A DNA stretch of 64,000 bases from Lunularia cruciata. Its lineage: Eukaryota; Streptophyta; Marchantiopsida; Lunulariales; Lunulariaceae. The stretch lies in NCBI GenBank assembly GCA_948567375.1, contig OX419760.1:51646001-51710000 (forward strand), given 5' to 3'. The position numbers were made by a program, and so were the translations under genes. The stretch's first letter is position 1. Each line of letters opens with the position of its first letter. The notes below the pieces were generated by a model. The model was not told the origin of the DNA. It did no database searches and saw nothing but the letters and a program-made list of their open reading frames with translations. Shown in pieces: positions 1 through 11,712 of this stretch.

Positions 1-273
1 GTGCTCTTTTGGTGATACTTTTATCAGATCTACTTTCTCCATCGTATGTAGCATCCTTCTAAATGTCACCACTCCAAGTTTCACCTCTAGATCATATGCT
101 TAACTATTGATTCTAAAGTTTCCAAGCATATTTTGATTTTCGGCCTATTAGTAGAAGTACTCTTTTGGTGATACCCCTGTCTGATCCACGTCATCCATCA
201 TGTATGATATCCTTCCAGATGTTACCAAACCAAATTTCATCTCTAGATTATATGTCTAGCTATTGGTATTACA
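1..273 (-). repeat. Gypsy LTR fragments at the window edge
   Basis: This stretch matches the distal half of the Gypsy LTR at 5890-6482 and ends in the same GTATTACA terminus (266-273). Bases 1-112 and 113-273 are two diverged copies of one LTR segment, each carrying a CTCTTTTGGTGATAC stretch (near 4 and 161). It is therefore a rearranged or tandem LTR remnant of another copy of the family. The rest lies outside the window. Confidence 0.6.
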
Positions 274-603
274 ATGCTTTTTGGAAGTTTTGTCTCAAGC
301 ATTAGAAGAACTCCACCATGGTGTTAAACCTCAATACTCCACAACCTCCTACATTAAAACAACCACTTGTAGTAGCACCATCTCCAACTAGGGCACCTCC
401 ATTATTGCACTTATCTTATTAAAACTAGAAGTTATACGTATTGCTTGTCAACTTTTAGAAACTAAACTTAAGATGATGGAGATGTAGTTTGGAGACCAAT
501 ATTGTCTCCACAAGTCAATCTCCTCCATGTGTGCACACTTGAACTCATGGTAATAGGACATAGGTGCACCTTCCAAGTGCTATAATAATTCACTCTACAT
601 CAT
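274..603. other. No gene seen
   Basis: Low-complexity A/T-rich sequence between two Gypsy LTR copies. No reading frame or domain is recognisable. The last five bases (ATCAT, 599-603) may be one side of the target-site duplication of the next element. Confidence 0.5.
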
Positions 604-875
604 TGTAATACTCCGAGGACAAGAGATACTCTCCAAGGCAAGCCATTTCTCCTAAGGGGGAGAATTTTCCCATTTTTGAGACCTAATTCATTGGTTTAGG
701 CCTCCAAAATTGGCTCTAAAGTTTTCAGGCTATCTTTTACTTCTGCCCTATTAGTAGAAGTAATCTTTTGATGACACATTTGTCTGATCTACCTAGCCCA
801 TTGTACAAAACATCCTTCTAGATGTTACCAAGGCAATTTTACCTCTAGATAATATGTCTAGATGCTTGTATTTCA
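604..875 (-). repeat. Gypsy 3' LTR, internally shortened
   Basis: This copy matches both ends of the LTR at 5890-6482 but is only 272 bases against 593, so about 320 bases are missing internally. It begins TGTAATAC and ends GTATTTCA, a one-base change from the palindromic terminus. Confidence 0.75.
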
Positions 876-1439
876 AACCTCCTCCCTTTTAAGACGTAAT
901 GTCTTTGTTGCAAAGTTGTTGCTAAAAAGATTGAACTAACACTAGTGTTTTGGTCAAGTTGGTTGTTGGCTCCCATGTTGCCTTGTATAGTGGGTACCGT
1001 TTCCAATCGAGCAAATATTCCACACGCGGATAGTGAGTACCACGGATACGTACAGGAAAATGCATTCAACCTCATACTCCTCTGCCTCATCAACTAAGGT
1101 TGGACAAGGTCAAATTTCTTGGATGGAAGAGAAGTGGGGCAGCTGGAGAGCATATCGGCATAATAAGGAAACATGAAACACCGTATGGATTTTCATATGT
1201 GGTGGTAGCTTGAGGTGATAGGCCACAGCGCCAATGCAATGAAGGATGGAGTAAGGTCCAATAAAACAAGGCTTGAGCTTATGAAGACCAACTAACTTGA
1301 GGTTGGTGGTTGCCAGCCAGACTTAATCTCCCACATTGAACTCCATGTGTTGGTGGTGTGTATCTACATATTGCTTCTGCCAATTTTGAGCAATCTGCAA
1401 CCTATGCTTGGCATGCTCCACCCCTTGTTGGATTCTAGA

Positions 1440-2340
1440 AACAAAAGTGTTGACAACATCAATCTTGGTAGCCATTAGATGGACTTCATCAAGCTTGAAG
1501 GTGTGAAAGGATGCTCTTCATACATGAGAAAGAATGGTGTGACTTGTGGAGAGGTATTCACTAAATTATTATAAGCAAATTTCACCAATGGGAGTAAGGT
1601 GTCCCAACTCTCTTGTTCATCCAAAGCAAAGCATTGAAGCATGTCCTCAATAATGTGAATTGCCCTTTCTAATTTTCCATCAGTCTATGGATAGTAAGCT
1701 ATGGACATAACCAATTTGGTTTTGAAGAACCCAAAGAGTGTTTTCCAAAAGAAACTAGTGAATTGAGCACCCCTATCAGTGATGAGCACTAGAAACAAGC
1801 CATGATGGGAAGTGACTACATCTGAGTACAAATGAGCTAGTTGTGGGGCAATCACATCCTTGGTAGTAGAATGTACATAGATCATTTTGCTGAGTTGGTT
1901 GACAAAGACTTCAATGAAATCAAACCCAAAGGTGGTCTTGGGCAATTCACAAACCAGATCCATGCTTATTTGTTCCCAACATTGTGTAGGAGTGGGGAGA
2001 GGTTGGAGGAGTCATGTGGGAGCTTGATTAGAAGCCTTATTTATTTTTTATAAAGTAGGCAGCTCCAAACAAATTTTATCACATCATATGCTCATCTTGG
2101 GCCAATAGTAATGGTGTTTGACTGCATCTAAGGTCTTGTCCATTCCAATGTGACCTGCAATGGCATAATCATGACATTTTGCTAGGATGGTGGTTCTTAG
2201 ATCCTTATCATTTGAGATCCACAACCTTCTATCATAAAAGGTGAGTCCTTGGGTGCTGGTGATGCCTTTGGATGATTGAACCCCTACAATCTGTGGATCA
2301 AATTTTGTAGCAACAAGAATCCTAGAATCATAATTCAAGG
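1440..2340 (-). pseudogene. Gypsy integrase remnant
   Basis: This domain would integrate the element's DNA into the genome. The zinc-binding part (2084-2338) keeps the paired histidines in HDYAIAGHIGMDK. The catalytic core (1685-1963) keeps the first Asp (MDLVCELPKT context) and the second Asp (LITDRGAQF). The third catalytic segment follows an in-frame stop: the expected PQTDG reads P-stop-TDG at 1685-1687 (CAG to TAG) and continues GKLERA, so the Glu is present but beyond the stop. There is also a frame break between the zinc and core parts. The family assignment is secure and the copy is non-functional. Confidence 0.85.
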
Positions 2341-2539
2341 TTCATCTTGATTTCCACCACCAAATTATTTGTTGTTGGCATTTTGGTGAATGCATCTAAA
2401 AGTTGCTTCTTGCACTCCACATATTTGATTGTCATTTTGAATTTTTGGCTCCACTCTACCCACCAAATCTATCAACAAGAAAGATCTTTTGTGTCTCAAG
2501 GTAGACTAGAGGTTTGTGGTCCATCTCTACCACAAATGC

Positions 2540-2900
2540 CTTCTCACCTAGATAGTGCTTCTAATGCTTGGTTGCAAGGATAATGATCAACTCTTCTTGT
2601 TTGGTGGTGTGATAGTTGCATTCTTCCAATAGCAACTTACAAGAGAAATATGCACTTGGGTGCCATCCATCATACCATTCTTGTTGTAGGACTGCTCTTA
2701 TTGCTACACTTGATGCATTTGTAGCCATCTTGATTGGACATTTTGGGTCAACCATTTCAAAATTGGTGCATGTAGTCTTTCAACTCTTGAAAAGCCAATT
2801 CTTGTGTGGTTCCCAATATCCACCTCTTCTCCTTGCCCAATAGTGCTTTTAGAGGTTGTGCATTCTTGGAGAAGTCCTTGACAAATCAATGATAAAACCC
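2540..2900 (-). pseudogene. Gypsy RNase H remnant
   Basis: The minus strand reads KMATNASSVAIRAVLQQE, then AYFSCKL and NYHTTKQEELIIILATKH. These are the D/N-AS-x-x-xx-G-A-VLxQ and Y-x-T-x-x-x-E-L-A signatures of Ty3 RNase H. The catalytic Asp of the usual TDAS is Asn (TNAS) here and the glycine of the following motif is missing, so activity is unlikely. A frame change separates it from the reverse transcriptase upstream. Confidence 0.8.
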
Positions 2901-2939
2901 TACAATCCCAAGCAACTCTTGAGTTGAGTCTAATCTTTT

Positions 2940-3725
2940 AGAGCACACTTTTTTTGGATGACCTTTATTTTATCTATTAAAACTTGGATACACTCTGCAC
3001 TTACTCTATGTGCTAAGTAGTCTACTTTAGTTTTGCCAAACTTGCACTTTGAGATTTTGGCATACAATCAATTTTGTCGTAGAATCTAGACAACTTCTTG
3101 TAGATGTTGCTTGTGCTCTGTCAATGTCTTACTGTAGACTAAGATGTCATCAAGAAAAATGATAACGGATTTATTCAAAGTACAAATGAAATATATTATT
3201 CATCATACTCAAGAAATTGGTTGGAGCGTTAGTGAGGCCAAATGGCATCACCAAGTACTCAAAGTGACCATACCTTGTTCAAAAGGCTATTTTGAGTATG
3301 TCTTCTTTTGCAATCCTAATTTGGTTGTAAACGCTTTGCAAATCAAGCTTGGTGAAGTACCTTACCCCATTGATTTGAACAAACAAGTCATCCATGTGAG
3401 GTAATGGATATTTGTTCTTCACCATTTGTTGATTCAATCCCCGATAGTCAATGCACATGCGCATTACTCCATCCTTCTTCTTCATAAACAATACAGGAGG
3501 CCCATATGGTGATACGTTGGGTTGGATAAACCTTCTATAACATATCCTCAATTTGAGCCTTACATTCCTCTAGCTCATGAGGTGATAATTGATATGGGAT
3601 CTTACAAGGAGATATCTTCTTAGGATGCATCTCAATTTTATGATCTACTTTCCTTTTTGGTGGTAAACCTATAGGTAATTCATCCCTAAAGGCATCTTGG
3701 AACTCATTGACCATATCCTTCAATT
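2940..3725 (-). pseudogene. Gypsy reverse transcriptase remnant
   Basis: The start (3535-3723) carries the DELPIGLPPKRKVDHKIE entry motif of Gypsy RT. Next come [26 protein letters not shown], and [16 protein letters not shown] with the first catalytic Asp (3279-3551). The catalytic box FLDDILVYSK is intact at about 3146-3157, in another frame from the preceding block. All core palm motifs are present but split over at least three frames, so this is a recognisable but broken polymerase. Confidence 0.88.
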
Positions 3726-3756
3726 TCTCAAGAATTTGTCTATTGTGTTGGGCACT

Positions 3757-4360
3757 CTAGACTTCCATTATTAAACCCATGAAACATCTATTTGTCTTAC
3801 CAATAGATGTGGTCCTTATGACATACAGAGGCAACTCTTGCCTTTGTGATCTTCCTTTAATCCCAAATATCTCCCATTGACTAATTTTCACTACTTTCTT
3901 TCTCCAATCTACCATGGGGTTGTAATGCTCCATCCACATACCTAAGATCACATCATAATGAGCTGGCTATATCACTTGCCACTTGATTTCTTCTTGTTAC
4001 CCTCTCATAGAGAGTATTATCTTTCTAGGTACCGGACTCAATCCTCTATGTTTGACCATTAGGTAACTCTACTTCATCCTTCTCATCCTTCTCATCCTTC
4101 TCTAGTTCCATCCCAACCTTATTGCAACAAAGCAAGACAAGAAACTCTCTATTGCCCTAAGGTCTATAAACAATGTCATTGGATTGCCTTCTAGCACTCC
4201 ATTTACAAAAATTAATTGTGCATTTATCATCCTCCTTCTTTGCACACTTGCCCTCTTCCTCCTCCCACTTTTACTCTTCTTCATCAAGCCAATAAGGTTG
4301 CAAGGTAAATTTATTGGTGACTTCATTTTCCAATGCAATTTCCATATCTTCCACTTCAAT
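3757..4360 (-). pseudogene. Gypsy aspartic protease remnant
   Basis: The minus strand at 4102-4359 reads MTLFIDLRAIESFLS, matching the usual L-V-D-S-G-A-x-x-S-F-I-S active site of retroelement protease. The catalytic triplet DSG has become DLR, so it is inactive. The frame 3757-3951 (MILGMWMEHYNPMVDWRKK) is the downstream part of the domain, where Gypsy proteases carry ILGMDWL-x-x-x-P-x-IDW. It sits between gag and RT as expected. Confidence 0.72.
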
Positions 4361-4399
4361 TTGCCTCTCCATGTGGTTCAAAGGTTGCTTGTATTGTAT

Positions 4400-5460
4400 C
4401 TTAGAGGCCAAGGACCTCTAAGATAATGAGCACAACAAGTGATGGCTATGTGCCCAATTTAGCCACAATTGTAACATTATTGTTTTTTTGCTTGAGCCTC
4501 TTCTTCCCGTGGTACTCCTTCTCTCCTTTCTTTGAATCATCCTTGTTCTCCTGGAGAGGTCTTGCTCCTCTCTTGGAACCAAATGTTGCCCAATTGCATA
4601 GGAATTGGTCCACCAAAATGGTGTATCTAGGCTTGATAGTTTTGCGTTGGTGTTATTGCTTCACCTCATCCAAGCACCCTTGCTATTCTTTGGGTGCAAG
4701 CAATAGCTTCAAAAATAGTATAAGGATTTTGCACCATTACCTCTTGGAAAATCTGCTCTTTTAATCCTCTCTTGAAATTGTCAAGAGCTTTGATTGGACT
4801 CATGTTGGTTATCATAATTTATAGATCCAGAAATGCCCCCACTTATTCTTATATGTTATTGTTCTACTTCAACCATTTGCATGGAACCCATAGATTGGAA
4901 ATTCTTCAGCAGCCCCTCTTGCATGACTATCCAAGCGACCTCTCTTCCTTCTACCAGCCATGATCATTCCCAAGCATCATACCATGTAAGGGATTTATCA
5001 CTTACTATTTACTGTTTGCATGTGGGTACTTGAGTACCTACATGCAAACACACCTGAAAAATGATTAGTGATCTCCATTGTGAACAACCAAAGGTATCAA
5101 ATCATTCTTGAAATCCAATTTTCCATTATTTCCATAGAATGCTATCCTTGTAAGGCTTGATGTTGCACATCTTTTTCATTTGTAGTAACAATGTGGCTTG
5201 GTTGTTGATTTGAATCGATGTCAATGGTATGCATAACTCTTTAGGTATGTTGATTGTTAGTGCTGGTTGTTGAGATGGCTTCTCCTCTTGCACTACTTGA
5301 TCTTTCTTGATAGTATGCATTTGATTTTGCAATTCCTCCATGGTCATCTTGTTTTCTTGAAACTTGTTTAACATTCCTTGCATCAACTCTTGCAATTGCG
5401 GATCTATGATTCCTACACACAATTGATGTTCAATTGCTACTTCCCACTTCAATAAAGAGT
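4400..5460 (-). pseudogene. Gypsy gag remnant with CCHC knuckle
   Basis: Gag would form the particle and bind RNA. A C-X2-C-X4-H-X4-C nucleocapsid knuckle (CYNCG-stop-IGHIAITC) lies at 4435-4476, with a TAA stop in the first X4 loop. Upstream, 5126-5452 encodes a hydrophilic Gln/Met-rich stretch that fits a poorly conserved gag body. Its start is not defined. Confidence 0.65.
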
Positions 5461-5873
5461 TAGAATGATCACTTGGGAAGATACACTAACTATAGGGACT
5501 ACCATTGGGACCTCAAAGGCTATAACTCATCAAAATTGCAGACTACAAAATCCCTAAACATAACTTTTGGTCTAATTACATAATGGATTTCTACTTGCAT
5601 GTTAGAAGGGTGAGGATTCAGTACATTCAAATCCATAACATCATACTAGAATCTAGATTGTCAAATACCACTCTCTATTGTAAACTAACAAGTAGAATCA
5701 TTGGGTATTGGAAGCTAGGTGCAAGAAATTCTCCTCTTGGTACATCCATCCCATCCGCTCTCTAAAGCACTTCCCAAGTCTAGCAATTGCACTATGCTCT
5801 CCATCTCAAATTACTTAGTTTCAGTAGCTTGAGATCTTCCAAGGGGGGTGATCCACTCTCTTGGGTTAAAAAA

Positions 5874-5888
5874 TCCACTCTGATACCA
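5874..5888 (-). promoter_or_regulatory. tRNA-Met primer-binding site of the Gypsy element
   Basis: The minus strand reads TGGTATCAGAGTGGA one base inside the 5' LTR (which starts at 5890). Its first 11 bases are the complement of the 3' end of plant initiator tRNA-Met, the usual primer of plant LTR elements. It fixes the element's strand and the inner edge of the LTR. Confidence 0.9.
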
Positions 5889-5889
5889 T

Positions 5890-6482
5890 TGTAATACATT
5901 GACGACAACAGAACTATCCAAGAGAGATACAAGAGAGAAAACACAAGTTTCACACTCAATCCTTTGATGCCCCAAAGGAGCACCTTCTCTTTATTATAGC
6001 ATGGAGGATCCCCTCAAAGGAAGCTCCACCCTTGGATCAAATACATGGATTGCTGACATGTCAGCTAGCTCCATCCTTGGATTAGTTGTTTGGATGGGTG
6101 ACATGTTAGTCCTTGTCCTATCTAGTTGGTCAAATAGGTTTGACCAAAAGGAATTTTTAGGGAATCTTGTTGTAGGGAGCTCAAAATCACATGGGTGAGG
6201 TACCATTGGAAAGCTCTCAATGAGACAAATCATAAGGGGAAAAGGCAAGCCTTTTCTCCTTGAAGGAAATAATAATTTCATTTTCAAGGCCTAAGTCATC
6301 TGTTTAGGCCTCCAAAATTAGCTCTAAAGTTTTCAAGCTATTTTTGGCTTATGCACTATGTAGAAGTACTCTTTTGGTGACACCTTTATCTGATCTACGT
6401 AACCCATTGTACACAACATCCTTCTAAATTTTACCAAGGCAATTTTCACCTCTAGATAATATGTCTAGCTGCTTGTATTACA
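5890..6482 (-). repeat. Gypsy 5' LTR (593 bases)
   Basis: Full-length LTR bounded by TGTAATAC (5890-5897) and GTATTACA (6475-6482), an 8-base terminal inverted repeat. It adjoins the primer-binding site on its left, which makes it the 5' LTR of the minus-strand element. The shortened partner is at 604-875. Confidence 0.88.
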
Positions 6483-6519
6483 ACCATGAAGAATGTATAT
6501 AAAGTTGGGTTTGCATTTG

Positions 6520-7880
6520 TTGTATATCATTGTTGACATACTAATAGTATAATTGGTAAGAATAATTTGTTCCCACAAGGATATGGTTTGGAAATAGTTA
6601 GGCATGAAGGGAAAAGTGTCACTTTGTCATGAGTTGTCTATTGTTGTCTTTATGCTCTTAGGCATGACAATTCCCACAATGGCACATACATAAAAGAAAA
6701 TTAAACACTCAATAACATTCATGAAAGATATTATGTCAAATTGGCTCCTAAAGGTGTCTATATTGAAGGTCATTGGCCTCAAAGGTCTGTACCATCACAA
6801 TTACCTATATCTGCATATCACAATGCCAATGAGAATGTTCTACCCTTCCCATAAGGTGTTCTTCACTACTACACTACTAGTTCATGATAGGATGGGTTTT
6901 TGGTAACATGTGGTACTTCACAACACTCATATCACTCGTCCAGTCAATGTGTCACCTTGATCCTTCAAAACTCCTAAAGGATCCAAAATCTTGGTCAAGC
7001 TTGATTGTAGCTCTGCACCTTAGCACTTGCATTCTTACTTTGAGTTCCTCACCACTACTCCACCCAATTATCACAACACATACACCATATTGACATTGAT
7101 ACATTAAGGATCATGAAGTTCCTCAGTGCATCTTCCGCAATCCAAAGTCCAATTCATGCACACAATAGCAAATGCAGATTGAGCATATACAATATGGACA
7201 ACAAAATGGTGAAGTTAGAATCTTTCACATGCTTGAATTGAATTGAACTTGTATTATGTCAGGATGATTCTCCTTATACCTTTTACTACAAAAAGATGGG
7301 ATGCATCCACAATTGTGCAATGCCACAATCCCCAAATTTAATGCTAATTAAGACTAACCCTAATATACTCCTTAAAGTACCACGTTTATGTTGTGATGGC
7401 ACCACCTACAAAGGGTGCCTACTATAAATTCTACCAGTCACAAGACTCCAGCAAGACATCAAGAGAATGGTCCTATTAACATGGTGCTAGCAAAATTGTC
7501 CTATTGTATATGACCATCGTCATCCCTTAGATTAGATACATGTTATTACACCAAAGTGGTACTACCTCGCTCACACCCTATTCCCAATGTCAGGCCATCA
7601 CAATAATGCTCAACTCCAATGGTCTCCCACCTTGAAAAAATCTGCACTTTGATGACTTGACAACTCTGATGGTTGGATGACTCCAATGGTTGTGGTATAA
7701 TGATTGCAATCCAAGGGTGTAACTTATTTGTACACTTGTGTTAACATGGCCAAATCTGGTTTCTTGACCAACTTGGTTTTTTTTATGCATCTTCTCCCTT
7801 GCATCTTTGAATTACTTCATCAACATGCTCTCCATACTCTTCCAACTCTTGGTTGACCTTGGTTAAGATGCTCTCAATTA
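6520..7880 (+). repeat. Unclassified repeat element, copy A
   Basis: About 1.3 kb that recurs in reverse orientation at 10440-11712, with a shorter relative at 61340-61870. A shared landmark is the near-terminal stretch TTGACATACTAATAGTATAA (about 6533-6552). The translation is partly kept between A (plus strand) and B (minus strand): both contain P-Y-T-x-Y-Y-K-K followed by I-H-N-C-x-M-P-x-S near 7275-7330 and 10960-11010. This suggests decayed coding sequence rather than simple repeat DNA. The family was not recognised. Confidence 0.6.
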
Positions 7881-8730
7881 TTGTTGATTTGCTTCCATGG
7901 CTTCTAATCCAATTTGGCCAACTTTTTGGTTGAGTATCTCTAAAGCATGTATCCCTAACTTCAACTCTCAAAGCTTTGCATGATGAACTTGAGTCAACAC
8001 CACCACTTGTACTTGAGTCTTCAATTGATTTGCAATATCCTTCACTAGTGCGATCACTTGCATCTGCTTCTCATCTAAAGCATACAAGATAGAATGCAAC
8101 TCTATGTCCACCTCTTGCCTGACCTGCACATGGAGGATCTGCTAACATTCCTTGTAGTTATTGACAATCATGGTCAGCTCTTCAATGCACATTTGAGCCT
8201 TTTCAACATTTTTATTGAGTGCATGCTTGTCCTTGGTGCTTTAAAGATGGAGAACCTTTAGTTCTTGCTTGGGAGATGTCACCTCCTCATCCTTAGCACT
8301 CAATTGCTCCTTGTGCGTCTTCTTCATCTCCTTCCCATGATGCTTAGACCTCCCCTTAATTTTAAGTAAATTAGAGTCCAATTGGGAGATTTGTTATCAT
8401 GTTTCTAATATCTCCTTCTTCATCAAGGCCATCTCCTCATCCTTTTCCTTCAACTTCTCTTCTTTGACCGCTTTGTAATCTACAATTGCTCTTTCTTGTT
8501 AGGCAATACAAACCTTCATTAATGCAAGCTTAGCCTTGACTTGGCATAGCTCCATCCAACATTGTTCCAACATGGTGTTGTTATCCTTCTTCCACACTTT
8601 ATAGTTGGTAAATAGGTCATTAAGTTCTCCTCTTGTTTGTTGCAACTCCTCATCCTTGTTTGCAAGGGCAACCTCTAATTCCCAAACTCGTGATACTTTG
8701 GTACTCAAGACCATTTTTAGTTCTCTAGTC
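7790..8730 (-). pseudogene. Broken coiled-coil protein of unknown function
   Basis: The minus strand from about 8720 to 7790 reads as a long charged heptad-rich protein (ELEVALANKDEELQQTRGEL, then YKAVKEEKLKEKDEEMALMK and similar), interrupted by several in-frame stops. The open pieces are 8499-8714 and 7783-7971. It adjoins repeat copy A. A similar Glu/Lys-rich coiled coil sits at the related fragment near 61.4-61.7 kb, so it is probably a gene of that repeat family. No enzymatic domain is visible. Confidence 0.5.
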
Positions 8731-8759
8731 TGACCTGTTGGAGTTTGATCTATGAGCCA

Positions 8760-10440
8760 GCCTGTCTCTCACTCAAGATAACCTCTAATGGCTATTATGG
8801 TAGCGCACCATGGACTAAAAAGGCAAGGAACCCCAACTCTATCATACTCCTCCAAGGCTAACACTCCAACCATTGCTCATTAGAGAACTCAATGAGAGAG
8901 ATATAGTTACAAATCAAAGGATTATGAGTACCTCCTCATTCTTAGTTCATACACTTGTGAAATAGTTACACACCAAAGTTATTAATTATTGGAGTAACTC
9001 AAGTAACTAGGCTAAAAGTCTAATAAAGTCAAAAAGCTAAAGGAATATCCATACTCATGGGAATATTCTCTAAAGCATATGGTCTTATCTTGACCTAACC
9101 ACTAAGTCAAAGATTCCTTCACATGGGCTATCCTTGGACTATATAAGAATCCAAAACAAAAAGGCTTGTGTGCCCAAGAATTCTTGACTCTTTCTTCAAA
9201 GCCAAACACCTAGCAATAATACCAAGTCAGCACACTAAAATCCAATATAGTGGTGCGCATCCTTTCCACTCTCTCTAAAGTAAGGTCCTCTTTATCTTAG
9301 CTATGACTATCATTAGCTAATCATGATATAATAATGTAATGTAGAGCTATCCTTTATCTCTATATAAATAATATCTCTCAAGTATTTATAATACCAAACT
9401 AAATATCACAATAGCACATACATGCACAAATGAGTGTTACATATCATGGCGGCGGCTTCTCCTTCCTACAACCACGGACCCACCTCTTAATGGCATGAGT
9501 TCTTGAGCCTCTATCCCAACCCAGCCTCCGCTCTTGGTATTATCAATGCTCTCAAACCTCAATAAGTTGAACTTTTAGGTGTGCAATGCTAGCACAGGCC
9601 TCAATCAACTATTTCTCTACTCCTAGCTTTTGTCAAATAGCCCTCTAAACTTGATCTTGTACAAACTCTATCAACTTTAGCAGAAAAATTGAAGCCGTAA
9701 TTACTTTATTTGTGTCTAAGGAGAATTATTTCATTACACCCTTCCTCTTTTCTACACTCAAGAACCTCCTCTCATGCAATCATGAAGGCATGGTTTGGAA
9801 ATCTTTGAGCACAAGGTCTTGGGGTGGATTTACCACCCATTGCCCTTCTGAAGGTAATGCAAGCAAACTATGCATTGTCTCCAATCCCAATGTTGGAGGA
9901 GAGGTCTTCTTTGTTTGCAATTGGGATATTGAATTATCCTCTTCCTTGTCTAGCATTGTCTCCTCTTCTTTTTTGGTGGTGGATTGATTCAGTACTCCCA
10001 ACACAACCATGGCCATAGGGGTAGATTTTACCTCCATGCCCTACTCCACATTGCAGCCTTCACCTTCAAAGGACACTTTGATTGGGGAGAAAGAAGTCTC
10101 ATGCTCTTGATCCTCTACCTCTCTTGTTGGTGATGATTCCTTCTCCACACTCATTTGTGGTTCTTCTACTCAAGGATTTCCTTATGAGTTGCAATCACTT
10201 CCACCTTCACTTCCCAACCCCAACTCATCCATAGATTGGGAATTCTCCTTGTCCAAAGAGTCCCCAACTTAGGGATTAGATGTCTCTTTTGCAACTAGGT
10301 TGGTAGTGCATTTGCCTTTTCTTGCTTGTGCTTGCTCCCACAACCTTGTCAATTGGCACCCATTTCCCCATCTTTTGATATTGCATTGCACAAAATTGAG
10401 TGAGATAAATTTAGATATCTATGCTTTGGAAGCCTAGTAT
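8760..10440. other. No recognisable gene; decayed repeat sequence
   Basis: The stretch holds an LTR-like segment with a TATA motif (CTATATAAGAATCC near 9139) and a plus-strand start reading MAAASPSYNHGPTS then stop at about 9447. None of it matches a family I know. Short overlapping frames at 9.7-10.0 kb on both strands are probably chance. Confidence 0.4.
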
Positions 10441-11712
10441 ACTCAAGTAAGCAGCTAGCAAAGCTGGCTTACTAATGTAATAAAAGATGAATGCAAAATT
10501 CAAGAAGGTTTTGGCAAATGTCCATATGGAATATGAGAGGTACAACAAGCATATCAAAGAGTTGATTCAAAGGTGTAAAGGTCAAGGTGGATTGGCACAA
10601 TAAGAACCATAGTGTCAATTCTAAATTATGTCCATATGTATAGTGAGTCGCAATCATTGGAGTCATGCATCATCATGGTGGGAGGCCATTAGGGTTGGAT
10701 CATTGTCATAATAGTATCACTCTTGAGTTATTACATTTTTATAGATACTATATATCACATTACTAATGCATAGTAGACATTTTTGTAGTCCCATGTCATA
10801 GGGACCATTTTCTTGATGCCTAGGTGGGGTCTTGTGATTGGCAAGGTTTACAATAAAGCATTTATTGTAGGAAGTGCCATCACAACATTTAATTAGCTCA
10901 ATAAAATAGGTACATTAGGGTTAACCTTCAATAGCTTAGAGTTACTCATGGGATCGTGGCATTACACAATTGTGGATGCTCTTCTCCTTTTTGTAGTATA
11001 AGGTATAAGGGAAGTCACCCAAAAATAATATTTGCTCAGTTTTGGAATTCCAAGTCACACTTTTCTGTCCAATTTGTAGATACACAATCTTTTGCTTTGT
11101 GTGATCCAAGAGGGCTCCCAAGGTCCTAAGTGTATCAATGTCAATGTTTTTCATGTTTTCCAATAATTGGACTGAGTAGTGGTAAGGAACTTGAGGTCTG
11201 AATGCAAGTGCTAGAGTATGGGTGGGCATATAGGCTTGACCAAGGTGTTGGATCCCTAGGGGTTCTGAAGAATCAGGCCAATGCATTAAGTAGCTATGAC
11301 GGCTGTGAGTATCATGGAGTACAACATATAAGGAAAACTCTAGTGTATCACAAACATACATCATAATAGTAGGAATGCCTTTTGGGAAGTGTAGAACATT
11401 CTTGTTGGCACTATGGTATGCATGACATGGGTAACTATGAGGGAGAGAACTTTGGGATTGTTGACCATCAAAATAGATTGAACCATCACCTTCAAGAGTA
11501 CCTTAGTGATACATCTTTTGTGGGATTGATGTAATTGTTTTAGTTGTCTATAACATGCCATTGTGTGTTGCATTACCCTCTTTTGGGAATAGTTCTTGCC
11601 CAAGAGGATAAAAATTTAATAATAGACAAATTGTGACAAAGTGTTACTATCTCTTTCCATCTAGCAAATTCAAAATCATATCCTTGTAGGAACGACCTAT
11701 TCTTACAATTAT
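10440..11712 (-). repeat. Unclassified repeat element, copy B (inverted relative to A)
   Basis: The reverse complement of this stretch aligns along most of its length with 6520-7880, including the terminal palindrome-like segment (11680-11712) and the Y-Y-K-K / I-H-N-C coding signature. The minus strand keeps a 140-residue open frame (10942-11364) and an 80-residue one (11361-11603). Together these may be a remnant protein of the element. No known domain was seen. Confidence 0.6.

Larger units (their letters stand above)
604..6482 (-). mobile_element. Decayed Ty3/Gypsy LTR retrotransposon
   Basis: A 5.9-kb element on the minus strand with terminal LTRs that start TGTAATAC and end GTATTACA or GTATTTCA on the plus strand. 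The minus-strand order is LTR, tRNA-Met primer site, gag with CCHC knuckle, protease, reverse transcriptase, RNase H, integrase, LTR. Integrase after RNase H marks it as Ty3/Gypsy. The flanks ATCAT (599-603) and ACCAT (6483-6487) fit a 5-base target duplication with one mismatch. In-frame stops and frameshifts occur throughout, so it cannot be autonomous. No chromodomain was recognised beyond the integrase. Confidence 0.9.
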
